Assembly (NCBI GenBank): GCA_942486035.1
Contig: CALNXK010000022.1
Coordinates: forward strand, 1,289,501-1,353,500
Source: Porites lobata
Lineage: Eukaryota; Cnidaria; Anthozoa; Scleractinia; Poritidae
Length of the DNA stretch: 64,000 bases
Direction: 5' to 3'
Made by a program: the position numbers and the translations under genes
In this document: piece after piece, positions 10,891 through 23,200 of the stretch
Numbering within the stretch: the stretch's first letter is position 1
Layout of the letters: each line of letters begins with the position of its first letter
The notes under the pieces: model-generated
The model's database searches: none
Told to the model about the DNA's origin: nothing
Seen by the model: only the letters and a program-made list of their open reading frames with translations

Positions 10891-11910
10891 TATGAATCCG
10901 CAAATGACAGCTTAAATGAGAAGTGAATATAGTGTATTAGTCTCTGTTCAAGAAACTGGTCTCTTACACCTTCAATTCCTTATAGCCAAAGAAGTCTAGC
11001 CGACTTTTTTTGCAATGTATTAGTGCCCCCTTTTGGGTCTTTTGTATTCCTCAGAAGTTTTTCCTCAACACGTTTATAAACGGTTATTATTATATTCTTG
11101 TAGTCAATAATATACCCAGATACAGATACCAACCTGTATAGTTGTAAGACTACGAGGATTAAAATACAACTAAGTAAGTAATTATCCCCAGTGGCAAGTC
11201 ATTAATTGTCTAAAAATTGCACGGCACGGTCTGACTACAAAAAGGGCTATTATGGACCATTATTATCATGGTAATTAATGTCAACATCGAATAAACTCAA
11301 AATTTCAAGTAACACGACTTTCACGACCTATTTTCAACACACCAGTTATAACAGGATATTGGCGCGTACAACAATAGATAGCGTATTCCGCATTCCGGAG
11401 TCCGGTAGTCCGGCGTCACAGATTCCATCTTTTTGGGAGAGTCTAAAGTCAAGATGGAGGGTGTTCGAGCAGGTGGTTGTTTTCTGTAGATATAGACCGA
11501 TTGTCAGTGATCCTTCTTGTCCTTTGAGAATGATTTTGCTCTTTCTGACTACAACTTATTTCAAAGACTTCGAATGTTCGGTGAAAAGCCGACACTTTTA
11601 ATTCTGCAATGTTTCAAGACGTTTCGATTTCATTACCTCGTCACGAAGTAACGCCACAAAGGACCAGACGAACTACTGGAACAGCAAATCTGGACTAAAG
11701 CAGCTGAGGGACGTGTATGTAACATTTATTCACTATCTTTTATCCTTGTTGGGTCTTGTTTCACCTACAAGTTGGACCGATCGAAGTTTTGAACTAACTC
11801 TTTTTGCTCCTTGTGTTTACTCAAGCGTTCCATAAAATATCCATCCAAACGTCCATAAATAACACAGAAAACATGCCTCAGGTGACCCGTTCTAACAATT
11901 CCGCTATTAG

Positions 11911-12055
11911 TATCGATAATGACGCATCTGATTTGTGACTTCTCGTCAACTTTGTGCTATTTTTGTTTAAAAAAACGAATGTTACGTTTCTTCCAATTTT
12001 GGTCAAATGACAAATAAGCGTCAAATCAGATGTACATAATACGTCATTATTGATA
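11911..12055. repeat. Foldback sequence
   Basis: TATCGATAATGACGCATCTG at the left pairs with a right arm whose complement is TATCAATAATGACG, then, after a gap, CATCTGATTTGACGC. The pair forms an imperfect hairpin. Possibly a small MITE. Confidence 0.4.
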
Positions 12056-12359
12056 AAGTATGAGATTGCCCAAATATTTTATGATTGATTTAATAACCTT
12101 AAAGATGTCTTTCAAAGAATATGTGAGAATTAAGTACATAGGTTGTTGCTCATGGGAGATGTTAGCCACTAAAATACCTTAAATTTAGGGTTTGGTCAAA
12201 ACAGTGAGAAGATGTCCTTACTTTAGGCTAAATAATAGGAAGAGATCGAATTAGAGAGTAAAAATAAATTACTGAGCATTGAGTTTGATAAACATAGAAG
12301 ATGATGAAGTTGATTAGATTTGAAGTTGTCTTTTCTTCTTGTTGAACAGCCAAACCAAA

Positions 12360-12564
12360 GTCAGCTAATTAATTATGCAAAAATGAGTAGATTTTGTCGT
12401 TTTTAGGGGGGGTCCCTGTAAATCCCAGGGAATTCAATATTGCGACCTTATTTTTTGTCGAGGTTAATATCTCACCACACCCATCAATTGTGCCAAGTTT
12501 AAGCGAAATCCGTGATTTGAGCATTATCACCTCCTGCCTGGTCCTCTCATGGACACACTCTTAA
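12360..12564 (-). repeat. Dispersed repeat, copy 2 (inverted)
   Basis: Reverse complement of the block at 7812-8025. Shared stretches include CAGGAGGTGATAATGCTCAA and TGCATAATTAATTAGCT. Confidence 0.7.
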
Positions 12565-13032
12565 CTTGCAAAATACCAGTCTCGCTGGTTTAGCAACGTA
12601 AACCGGTTTTTATGGTTTCCCATATCTTTCTTTTATTTTCATTTAAACTGGTGTCAGCAAATCCCAAGGGATTATAAAATCTTTACCATCATTGGACAGC
12701 AGAGTCAGCACTTCAGTCAAAAATATGGATTCGGTGAAAAAGCAAACAAACATTTCAACAAGACGAAAACAACGTGCAAGACAAAATACACGCTTAAAAA
12801 GGAAGCTGAAGTCGAGATGAACGTTTGCTGTCACCTCTACCTTTAATTCAAAGTTCTAGCTCCGTGTCTGTCGATAAACGAAACGAGTGTGTCATCTATC
12901 GATTTCTACCGATTTTTATCGATTGACTACTCCCCTTTGATAACCGTACAGTGCAAACGTGAAGGAATGAGAAGAGGAGGCAGCATCCTTCTTTCTTTTT
13001 AAAAAGCGTTAAAACGCGTTGGTTTGTTAAAC
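12565..13032. other. Intergenic, nothing recognised
   Basis: No coding frame or repeat end recognised between the dispersed repeat and the likely 3' end of fibrillin. Confidence 0.4.
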
Positions 13033-13038
13033 TTTATT
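13033..13038 (-). terminator. Candidate polyadenylation signal of fibrillin
   Basis: AATAAA on the minus strand, about 445 bases past the fibrillin stop codon at 13481-13483. It is the first perfect signal I see downstream; the resulting 3' UTR length is plausible. Confidence 0.4.
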
Positions 13039-13480
13039 TTGTATACTAAAAGAACACGAAAAATGAATGTACAATCTTGTTAAATACTAATACTGGGCGA
13101 ATTTAACTTCCTGACTACATTTAAATTTATCTTTAAATCAATCGATTTGCCAGTTACAAATACGCAGTTTCTGACGATTCTATGCAATAAATTTTAACCA
13201 TGAGAATAACAGACGGATCACGAGGCGAAATAAGAAATAAAGGCCAGCACAGAGTGTAACATCGGCGGAGCATGATAAATTCTTGGTCACTTAGCTGTTC
13301 CCCCTCCGAACCTCCCTATGTGTTTGTATGTGAGACTTGTTGTCTGTTTCACCAAATAACTTCTCTCAAAAGAGTTGCATTTTGTATTAGATAGCGCAGC
13401 CTTAAGGGGCTTGGGCGCTTCGAGTCTTTCGCAGCAAATAATAAGAATGAAATATGCTACTTCAAGGCTAACTAAAATGC

Positions 13481-14243
13481 TTACACTGCTTTTATAACAA
13501 GACGAAGTGAGAACTTTTTGGCTGCGTTATATCCCAAGGGATGAGGGTTTTCCTTGGTCCCTTTTTCAGTTTCAGTCTTCCTCGTTACCTTTGTTTTCCC
13601 ATTTTTATCCTTAACTTCTGTTTTCTTCTCTTTTCGCTCGTGCAACACACCTTTAATCCACAGACGAAACACCCCCTTCCGATAAATGGGAGTCTTCACA
13701 TGAAGAAAAGAAATTCCTTCATGTTGCTCCACCTTGAAAAGGCTCGTATTTCCGTGAACGATGACGTAATTGAAAGTCCCGTTGAATTCCGAGAGCACTG
13801 GTACTAGCCTAAGGATTGGCTGAGCTGAAGTAATATTGGCAGGAATTTGGACGGTAAATTTCTCCATTCGGTGCCTTGCAGACCGACGTTTTCGTTTGTT
13901 TCCCCGAGAGGGGTTGTAAGAGAATTGAAAACCTCGATTTTGCTGCAATGGAAGGCCTTGGCGTGGCCTTGACGCCTGCCAGTTTTGCGGGTAGATCTGT
14001 CGATTGTATGACTGTGACTGGTCACCTAGCAACCTGTGGCCATGTCCTTGTTGCGGCTGACCGTATCCATGAGAATGCTGCTGTCCATAACCGCCACTGC
14101 TTGCAGGCACAACATGGAACGGTGCAGAGGACTGGGTTTGCTTGCTCTCTGTTTCGTTTCTCTCCACAAGAGGTACTCCTTTGCTGTCTCCTTTGGACAA
14201 TGCACACTCGTAACAGGCCTCCCCATAAGGTGACAAACAATGC
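13481..14243 (-). CDS. FBN: Fibrillin exon 64: end of last cbEGF, furin site, asprosin-like propeptide
   Basis: The exon opens in phase 2 after TTTCCGCAG and completes the last cbEGF (GHCLSPYG), then EACYEC, a two-Cys motif also found at this point in vertebrate fibrillins. A low-complexity stretch rich in Gln, Gly, His, Ser and Tyr follows (GYGQQHSHGYGQPQQGHGHR). The furin-type motif KRKRR lies at 13883-13897, and a 133-residue C-terminal segment follows (codons 13882 to 13484). That segment contains ILRLVPVLSEFN, FNYVIVHGN and FKVEQHEGISFLHVKTP, which align with the fibrillin propeptide (ILELLPAL; EGISYLHF in human as I recall). A Lys/Thr/Glu-rich insert (KKTEVKDKNGKTKVTRK) separates it from a final strand, KKFSLRLVIKAV. 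Processing at KRKRR is known to be needed for fibrillin assembly in vertebrates; the same here is inference. Confidence 0.95.
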
Positions 14244-17200
14244 CTGCGGAAAGAAGAAGTGGTTAGATAAAGCCTTTTAATTGCCACGAGACGTAGAGCC
14301 GTGTAATGTACTGTTTAGAGTCTGTGGACAATAAATTGAGTGATACCATTCAAATAAATCTTCCTTGCAAGTACTTTAAGAAACATTTATTTGTTTTTCA
14401 GTATTTAAGGAAAATTGAAATTCGATTTTTTTCGAATTTATAGTATTAAGAATGTTGGAAGTGCAAGAAATAAACTGAAGTACAATGCACCAATAATTTA
14501 CATTGAAAATTTTAAAGATGGCACTTTATACATCTTCGGATGGCGTTTCTCAATCAAAGAACACAATCTCTCGGCGTTTGCTTACGCAAAGGGTTGCTGT
14601 TGTTTTTTTAACTCAAATATAATGGTTTCAGCTGTGGAATTGTGCAAAGTTAAACAACGGGTACTCAATTACCTACATACAGATAGTTAGAAATATACAA
14701 ACCAAACCATCATTTACCTCCACCACACGATGAAGCCACTGTTGATAGGTTTGGAAATTATATATAGACAGCACTACAGGACCCTCGCAATAGGATCGAT
14801 ATGAAACGTGAATTAGACCCACAGGAAGCGCTTCTCAGTTTCCTCCATAACATGATCACCAGGCAACCTCAAAACTACTTGTTCTTCCTCGAAGGATCTG
14901 ATACTTGGGGATAAAGCCCGCTCACTTCCACCCTCCCCCCCATAAGATGATAGTTAAGGGCCCTTATGATCACTCACCCTCCTCCTATAGGATGATAACC
15001 ATGAGGACACCGACAGGAGAAGCCACCCTGTTTGTTGTCACATCCAAAGCTACACGGACTCACTCCAAGGTTGCACTCGTTCATATCTGAAATACGGACA
15101 AATTGTTACTGATTTCAAAGTAGTTATTTTTTAGTGAATAACCATTAGTTGCAAAACCTGATCTAGTTTCAAAGGCTTTCCCCTCCTCTGTGGAAAGCCG
15201 AGAACGCTTCTGGGACAGAGGTAAAGTCGATAGGTAGTTCAAGGTCTGTCTCTGGGAAGAGCTACTGTAACACTGTGTTCCTGCAAAAACTTTACGTCGT
15301 GCGCTTATCACTGCTTGAAATGAGTAACGTAGTGAAATTTACAGGGCCACGATTTTCCATGGTAATAGATAATAAAACGTGTCGTTTCCGAGGGTGTCAT
15401 GTTCCCGACACCTCTTTCGTTAAATATCAGGACAAATCGTAGCCCGGACACGTCTACTGCAGTGTGTCAAGAAATATAAGAGCTGTGGTACTTAATGATC
15501 TACAATACTGTATCGACTGATAAGGAGCTACAGTTTTGAAAGATTTGGATAGAAATACAAAACAGAGACCTTCAGGGCGGGACATAAAGCCTTCAGAGTG
15601 TCTTTATCTAACTTTTTTTGGAGGGGGGCGGGGACGTCTGTAAACAGGCATATCGAAAATAACATGACAAGCTTGGTGTGGAGAGAAAAAGAGAAGGCGA
15701 GTGACACCAAAGCCCGTCTTCTCCCCTCCTCCTTATCTGTTCGCGTTTCTGGCTTTCTCTTAACCTATCCTCCTAACGTTCAAACTAAACTATGTGTCGA
15801 TAAATATGCGAGGAGAGTAGTCTACGGAGTTTTAGTTAGCTTAGAACCTGCGTAGCGAGCCTTACCTATTAATTCACACTTACAGCTGAGAAATACAAGA
15901 ACGTTCGCTAGTCGACATATTTTTCATCTGAAGTCTGAGATTACCTTTGCATGATCGTCCATCTGGCCTTAGAACATATCCTGCCCGGCATGAGCAGTAG
16001 TACCCGCCTAGGGTGTTTCTACACTGAGCCTGTCCACACAGGAAAATGCTACGGCATTCATTAATATCTACAACAAAACAGAGAGATTCAGTAGGCCTAC
16101 AGAGCAAAGAAAATTACAGAAACTATTAAGAGGTGAGATCCTCACTATACTGCAGCGTAAAGTGACGCATCCAGACCTTGAGAAGGTGGAGCAGTCTGGG
16201 AGAAACGAAAGATCTCGGCGCTGGTCTCGGTTTTGGTTTAAAAATAAGAGGAGGTCACTCCCCCCCCCCTTCCCCCCAACCGTAGCCAACTCCTACATGT
16301 ATGGCACAACATGCAATGATGGCATCCTACTAATTTAAGCCTCTTCTCTTAACTTACCAACACACTGATTGTAGTAGTAATCTTGTGTAAATCCGGGGGG
16401 ACATGCACATCGGTATCCACCGTAGATGTTTTGACATCCATACTGGCAAATGCCAGGTGTGCACCCACCTATAACCTGCCTGTTACCTGCAACAGCAGAT
16501 CGAGAAACACAATATCACCGACATTTTATACTACAGTCGAACCCCGCTATTTCGAACTCGGTTAATTCGAAGTCCCCGCTATTTCGAAGGAAGATCGAAT
16601 TCCCTTGGATTTACCCTTATGTTTTCAGTCATTTACTATCAGCTATTTCGAACTCATCGTTCTTTCCCTGCACCTTAAATCAACCCCGTTATTTCGAACT
16701 TGTCAAAAACAGAGTACGTACATAAGAGCACAGCTGGAAACGTATTACATTTTATTTGAGCTAGAACAGAACATTCAAAGATTTTACAATGCAACAGCGT
16801 CTACTGATTTATCCGACATATAATTACTGCATTTTTATTTAATCAGTGTCTTTCTTCATACAGTACTGTATTTTATTAAAAAATGATTCATTGTTACCAA
16901 TTTTACGTTTCCCCGGTTATTTCGAAACCCCGCTATTTCGAACTTTTTTCCTTTTCCCTAAGGACTTCGAAATAGCGGGGTTCAACTGTAATTTAAAAAA
17001 AAGTGTGTGTCTGCAGCTTTAGTGTGACTTCTAACAATAGTAAAGGAGTAATTTTCGGAGCATTTGGAAACCTTCTTTGTAACTTCTTAATTCAAATATC
17101 TTTCCACTTCGAATAAGCTGGCACATTCATTACCGGGTTTTCCTAACCTTTCAAACTAGTTTCTTGTAGTATGACACGATAGCATATTTTGGCATACTTT

Positions 17201-20200
17201 TCCTCGAAGTGGACGAGTGGAAGAATTTTTGGAGGATGGGTGTCTTATTTTATCGTATTTTCATGCCATCACTCGTAAATGAGAATACAGAATACAACAA
17301 AAAGTCAGTAATTTCGCGTAAATGTTACTCCCAATCCCTCTTACGCTAGCCGCGGGTAAAAAAATCCCCCGCAGTTTTTATTTCCATACGCTGGCTCGTC
17401 GATCTCTGAAGAAAAGATAGATAGTCTGTCCCAGGCTAATAAATGTTGTTATAACATTAGAATCTTTAAGAAATTTATATGCAACTGACCTACACATTTC
17501 TTGAGGGTCTCGTCGTACTTGTATCCTTGGTTACAGGTGCAGCGATATGAACCTGGCAAGTTCTCGCACACTCCAGGGCCACAAATGTTATTGTTTGTCA
17601 TACATTCGTCTTTGTCTATCGAGAGATGAGAGACAGTACTGACTTTATTTCAGACAGTGCGATAAACCATCGATACCTGAGTTGACCTCTTCTGCTACAT
17701 CTTTTTCATATCATAGAAAATACTTTGTTAAGTTAAGTAGATCTTCCGCTCCATCGCAGCTCCCGTTAAACAACTCGCATGACGTTATTTGCAAATTCCT
17801 AGAAAGAAAGTCTTTATACCCTTGATGTGTTGAAAATATATTTTCCCCATTTGTCTTCTAGGGGAGATAAGAGGAAAGTTGATTTACAGCATCTTGATTT
17901 TTGTAACATGTCAGCGATGCTACTGTCGGATCGAGTACCCGAACGTCAGCTTTTTTCAGCATTCCGATTCCGACTCCGATACCATTCCCAATTCTGTCCC
18001 CTCAGACATGACAGAGCGCCGACCTTAAGTGATTTTCAAAGGCAATGTTTGATATCCACGCAGGTGTTCAATAGACACTGTGATTGCTAGAAGTAAAGTG
18101 TACGTGAGATAAATAAAAAGAGGCACTTGACTCACCAACACATGTCATTCTATTTCTCGTGTATCCATCAGGGCAACCACATCGGAAGCTGCCAGCAGTA
18201 TTAACACAGTTGTGCTGACAATTGTGCCTTCCTGTTGCACATTCATCCTCGTCTGCATAAAAAAAATATCCTATGATATGTATAGCGTTTTATCACTATT
18301 TACTCCCACCAACACACGAATGCAAGACAGGTTTAACCCGCAACATATCCGGGTTACCCTCTCCGCCTCTCCTTCAGCCTACAGCCTGTTTCTCGAAAGT
18401 CTCGGTAACTTTTCGGGCGCGAAATCAAAGATTTGCATTAAAACTCAAAGAATAAAAGCGAGGGCCCTAGCTAACAAACAATTCTTATCTGTTTTGTAAA
18501 CTGAAAGTTTAATCATATTATCGGCAAAACTATTGAAACCTAGATCATGATTATGAAAATGAACAGCTTTTCGGGTCTGTTAACTAGCGGGACTTTTCGA
18601 GAAATGATCCCCGAGACCGGGGTTTTGCGGAAGACGGACACCCTTCTTGAGAGCAATACCAGACCTGTGCATGTCCTCTTATCAGGTCGCAATACGTAAC
18701 CAACTGGGCAACTGCAAATGTAAGAACCATCTGTGTTGGCGCAAGTGAACTGACAAATGCTGGAATTTTTTGCACATTCATCGATATCTGCAGATTTAAC
18801 CACAAAAGCAACATGCTGAGAGTGCAACAAGCTGAGGAATTAGTATCGATATCACTGCTTGGATTTAACAAGCGCTTTGGAATAGAAGCGTCTTTGCATG
18901 TAATCCATCTCTATCTTGAAAGATAGAAATGGTTTGCACGTTAGGCAAGTGTTTTTTTAATCGTACTGCTCGGTCTCTATATCTAAAATATATTATGGCT
19001 AAGCTTCTTTCGAAAAACAAAATTACCCACTAGACAGACATGTTACACTCGAACAACGTACCGTTCGCCAAAGAAAAACAAATCCTTTAATCATAGCGGG
19101 ACATAGCAGGCCAGTATTCAACTCACCCTTTAGTGAGGTACTAGAGAAAAAGAAAAAGACACCTTACCTAAGCAACGCTTCCCGTCCATGGTGAGTTTGT
19201 AGCCCACGTTACACATACAGCGGTATCCCCCAGGTAGGCTAATACATTTACCGTTGAGGCATAAGCCAGGAACCATCTCACACACATCTGCAACGCAACA
19301 AGAAGATTTGCCTAAGCGTCGAAAACCTCCTGACAAGAACTATATCATTGGTCTAAACAATAATACTTACTTTGCATCTTTATTTCTATCCGGGCCAACG
19401 TCTGGCATAAGTAACGATACTCATCTGTTTAGAAAAGTAAAAGGAAGATCAATCAAAGTTGCATTCCATATACTATCGTTTTACCAGGTATTGAAAGAGG
19501 GTCTCACGTCTCTGGACACAAATCGGGGGATCGATATTTAACTCTATCCTAGAAATAATGACTCAGTTAAATAGCGTAAATTGCATGAAACATGAAGATA
19601 ATTGTCAATTTTTGAAAAAAGAAAAAGATAGCGATAAGTTCTGCAGTTTTGAGTAGGGGTCGAGCTCGGAATCGTTGATCGGGCTCTAAAGTTTAGTCTC
19701 TTTGTACAGGACCATAAATAGCACATAAAGAAAGTACTATTTTGTAGCTTTTAGCTTATAGTGACGAATAGACTCGAAAATAAAAACCACCTAGCCAATG
19801 AAAATTCCAATACTATAATTTCCCCTAATATCTATCACACTTTAGGATTTTTAGTAAAATGTTACCCACGTACTCAGAAGTCACAGAAGTTGAGTGATTA
19901 AACACTTGACTCTAGATGAGAAATAAATCGATTAAAAAGACAAATTTCAAGACAAAAGAACTCGTTACCAGTTCCCCTGCTCGGACAGAGCTCGCATCGT
20001 GTGCCCCAAGCTTTACCAGCAGTACAACAACAGTCTCTCTTTCTCACTTGCATCATTTCCTTGGTAACAGCTTGACAGACTTTGTTTCTGACGACAGCGA
20101 AGCAAAGGCCCTTTTTTGCGTCTACAAAATAAGTGGCATTAAGAAGTCAAGATAGTCTAGACCGATGACTGGATGGACCAAACATGAAGCTATTAACACT

Positions 20201-23200
20201 GAAACAAAGACGGAGTTAAGGGAGTGGAATTGCAAAAACGGTTGATCTTTTAGAACAATTACAGAAACATTTAATAATCAAAATTACGATACCCGTATCT
20301 GTGACTTTTTCGATCCCTTTCCGATAAAACAAACTCTATTTCTCAAAAAGCAATGTTTTTGCAGGCATCATGTTACCAGCTCAATGCTTTACAATCGTAA
20401 GTTAAAAAAGGGGAAAGAAGTAAAAAAGAAACCTACTATACAATAACAACAAAAGAGGCACCACCAACATCCTGTTTTATCGCGTATCACGTAGATGATA
20501 CGAAGGGTCCCGAGGGTCCACGAGTTTTTCTGATCTGCGCGATCAAAAGATATCAAAGATCTCTTTCAATCGAGCTGCTTTTCTCATAACCACCGTAACT
20601 CAGATTTGCCTTTTGGACGTTATTATAACTGAACTCTCGGGAACGCCAAGCGACGGTGTAACTTTTAAAACCGTTAATGAAAAGTTTATTTTCAACAATA
20701 CTTTTTATAAAATATGCACCCAAACGCCCAGACCAATGTTCAAATCATTTTATAGATATCATCTTTTGAGAAAACTGGCAAAGGAATATAAATTCAATTA
20801 ACTGATACCTTCGCACCGCTTGCCATCTGCACTGCGTTCATATCCAGAATTGCAGTCACATATGTAAGTTCCAGCAAGGTTCCTGCAGGCGCCATTTTTA
20901 CATATTCCTTGCTTTTCAACACACTCATTGATATCTAAAATTGATAAAGGCACTTATTTATCAGGAAACGAAGGAACTTATGCTAGCAAAGCTATTGTCT
21001 AAGCTGACTTAAATGTAACTGTTACTAAGAGGGGTGGGGGGGGGGAACATAAAACTCAGCAACGGGGGTATGGTAGAATTGCCAGCTATATAAATACTGG
21101 TTATTTATAGGTTAAAAGCTCTTTGAAATTCTCTGTCACAAAATTAAAGCTCTAGGCGGCAGATTTTACTTAGAGTTGTTTAAAATTTACCATAATTTAA
21201 AGCCAAAGGGAAGGGGGGAGGGGACCCTTTTTATAAGACTGAGTGCTTCTTTGAATAGTCAAAGAGTGGTATAGTCTTGCTAACAGTTACATGAAAGTTA
21301 TCAACGAGTGTCTCTAATTCTGAAAATGGAGCACGCCTCTCAACGATGTGAACCGGGCTGGAATCTGGTTTGAGTTTGTTGCAGGTTCTCTCCCTTGCTT
21401 TGAGAGGATTTCGTCCAGGTAAGCTTTGCTCAAGACCCAACAATTCCAAACTGCAATTCGATCCGGAACACACGAGCACGAGTAAATGAGTTCTTAAGCT
21501 CTTAAGCGTTTCTTTGGTAAACGAGAGACATTTACATTTGAAACATTTTTACTCAGGATGGTAAAAAAAGTTTTTCTGCAAGTTGAAAAATGAATTGATT
21601 ACTTTCTTTCATTTTCAAAGACACAAAAATGTTAGAAGAAAACGCTTGTACTGATGTTACGCTGTACGATCAATTTAAATCCGTTTTCGTTTCACACACC
21701 TTCACAGTTCCGTCCATCTCCTTTGAAGCCGTTCGGGCAGCGACACTTGTATCCACCAATGAAATTCTTGCAAACGAAAGTACACAGCTGACTGTTCTTT
21801 TTACACTCATTAATATCTATAGAAATGACAAAACAAAGTTATGTGGATGTTTTACCGTTCTTGAGGCCGACTGAATAACAAGCCGCAACATTCTGCATGG
21901 CGACATTGGGATGTGTCCCCTCTTCATCTCACTTCATCATTTGAGTTAAAAATGTGCTTGACAGCTTCGCTGTCAGTAAAATGTTGCGTCATGAATGAGG
22001 CCTTTTTCTTAAAACCTATTATGGTACAGAAAGAAGAGTATGGCGTGCTCATAAAGAAGGTTTAAGACCGAGAAGAAGGGATGTACAGCGTGATCCTCGC
22101 TGCTTGAAGAAGTGCTCACCTCTGCAGTAAACTTTGTCGGCAGCCAACTCGTATCCCCGAGGACAAATACAGCGATAACTTCCTGGTTGATTGACACAGC
22201 GGAACGCACAGAGATCGTTATTTTCGGTGCATTCATCGATATCTGTAAAATGAGACACGTTAACACTAAATAAAATTGTCAAAATATTTAATACTGAGAC
22301 AGGGATATCTGGGAGAAAGTTCTTACCGACACATCGTGGAGAGTAGCGGCCTGGGGCGTAGCCTTTGGGACATGTGCACTGGAAAGAGCCCTCGGTATTG
22401 GTGCAGTTACCATTACCACAGACTCCGGCCGTTAAACACTCGTCTTCATCTAGATAAGGAAAGATTATTAGCAGTAACAAAATCAGCATTTTACTGTTGT
22501 ATTTCACTTCGCTAACATTACTTTACGAGAGCAGAACTTGTTGAACTTACCAACACACTTTTTTCTACTCGCATCCAGCTTGAATCCCATCTTACATTTA
22601 CAACGATAGCTCCCGTCATTATTGACACATTCTCCATTTTCGCAAAGTGATGACATATGTTTACACTCGTCCACATCTGCAAGAAGGGTATATAACATAC
22701 GACTAGGGTTTTACGAGAACGATTTATCTCTAGTACACTGAAAACTGTTATATGACATCTTGTTGCAATCAAGCGTAACAGTGGTTCTGTTCCCTTGATC
22801 CTCAAACTTGGTTTTATGTTCTCTAAGGTTTTTTGCAATGCTTCCCTGTTCTCCAGTTCAAATTGGACATATTCCTTTGCTCCCACAGATCCTTGGGGTA
22901 CCCACAGTATCACGGAAAGAAATTTGGAGTCAAAAATCTAACATGCTTTCTCCGCAACGATGGTCCTCTGTAATCTCACCTGAAACACCATGCCTGTCCA
23001 TAACAAAACCAATTCCGTTAGGACAAATTAGGGCGAAATTAGCTGAAAAGCAAGAAGAACGAGGTTTCATTTAATGGTCACCAATGTTTCACTTTGGTTG
23101 AATAATCGAAGAATATAAAAAAATACCGCGTTGTCATTGAGGAGTGCAGCTTTTCTGGGTGATGATATCTTACCATTTTGCTGCAATGAGCTCCATCTTG

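Noticed and set aside
13541..14280. Overlapping open frames on both strands across the last fibrillin exon
   Set aside because: They are shadows of the fibrillin exon, which alone shows EACYEC, KRKRR and the propeptide motifs.
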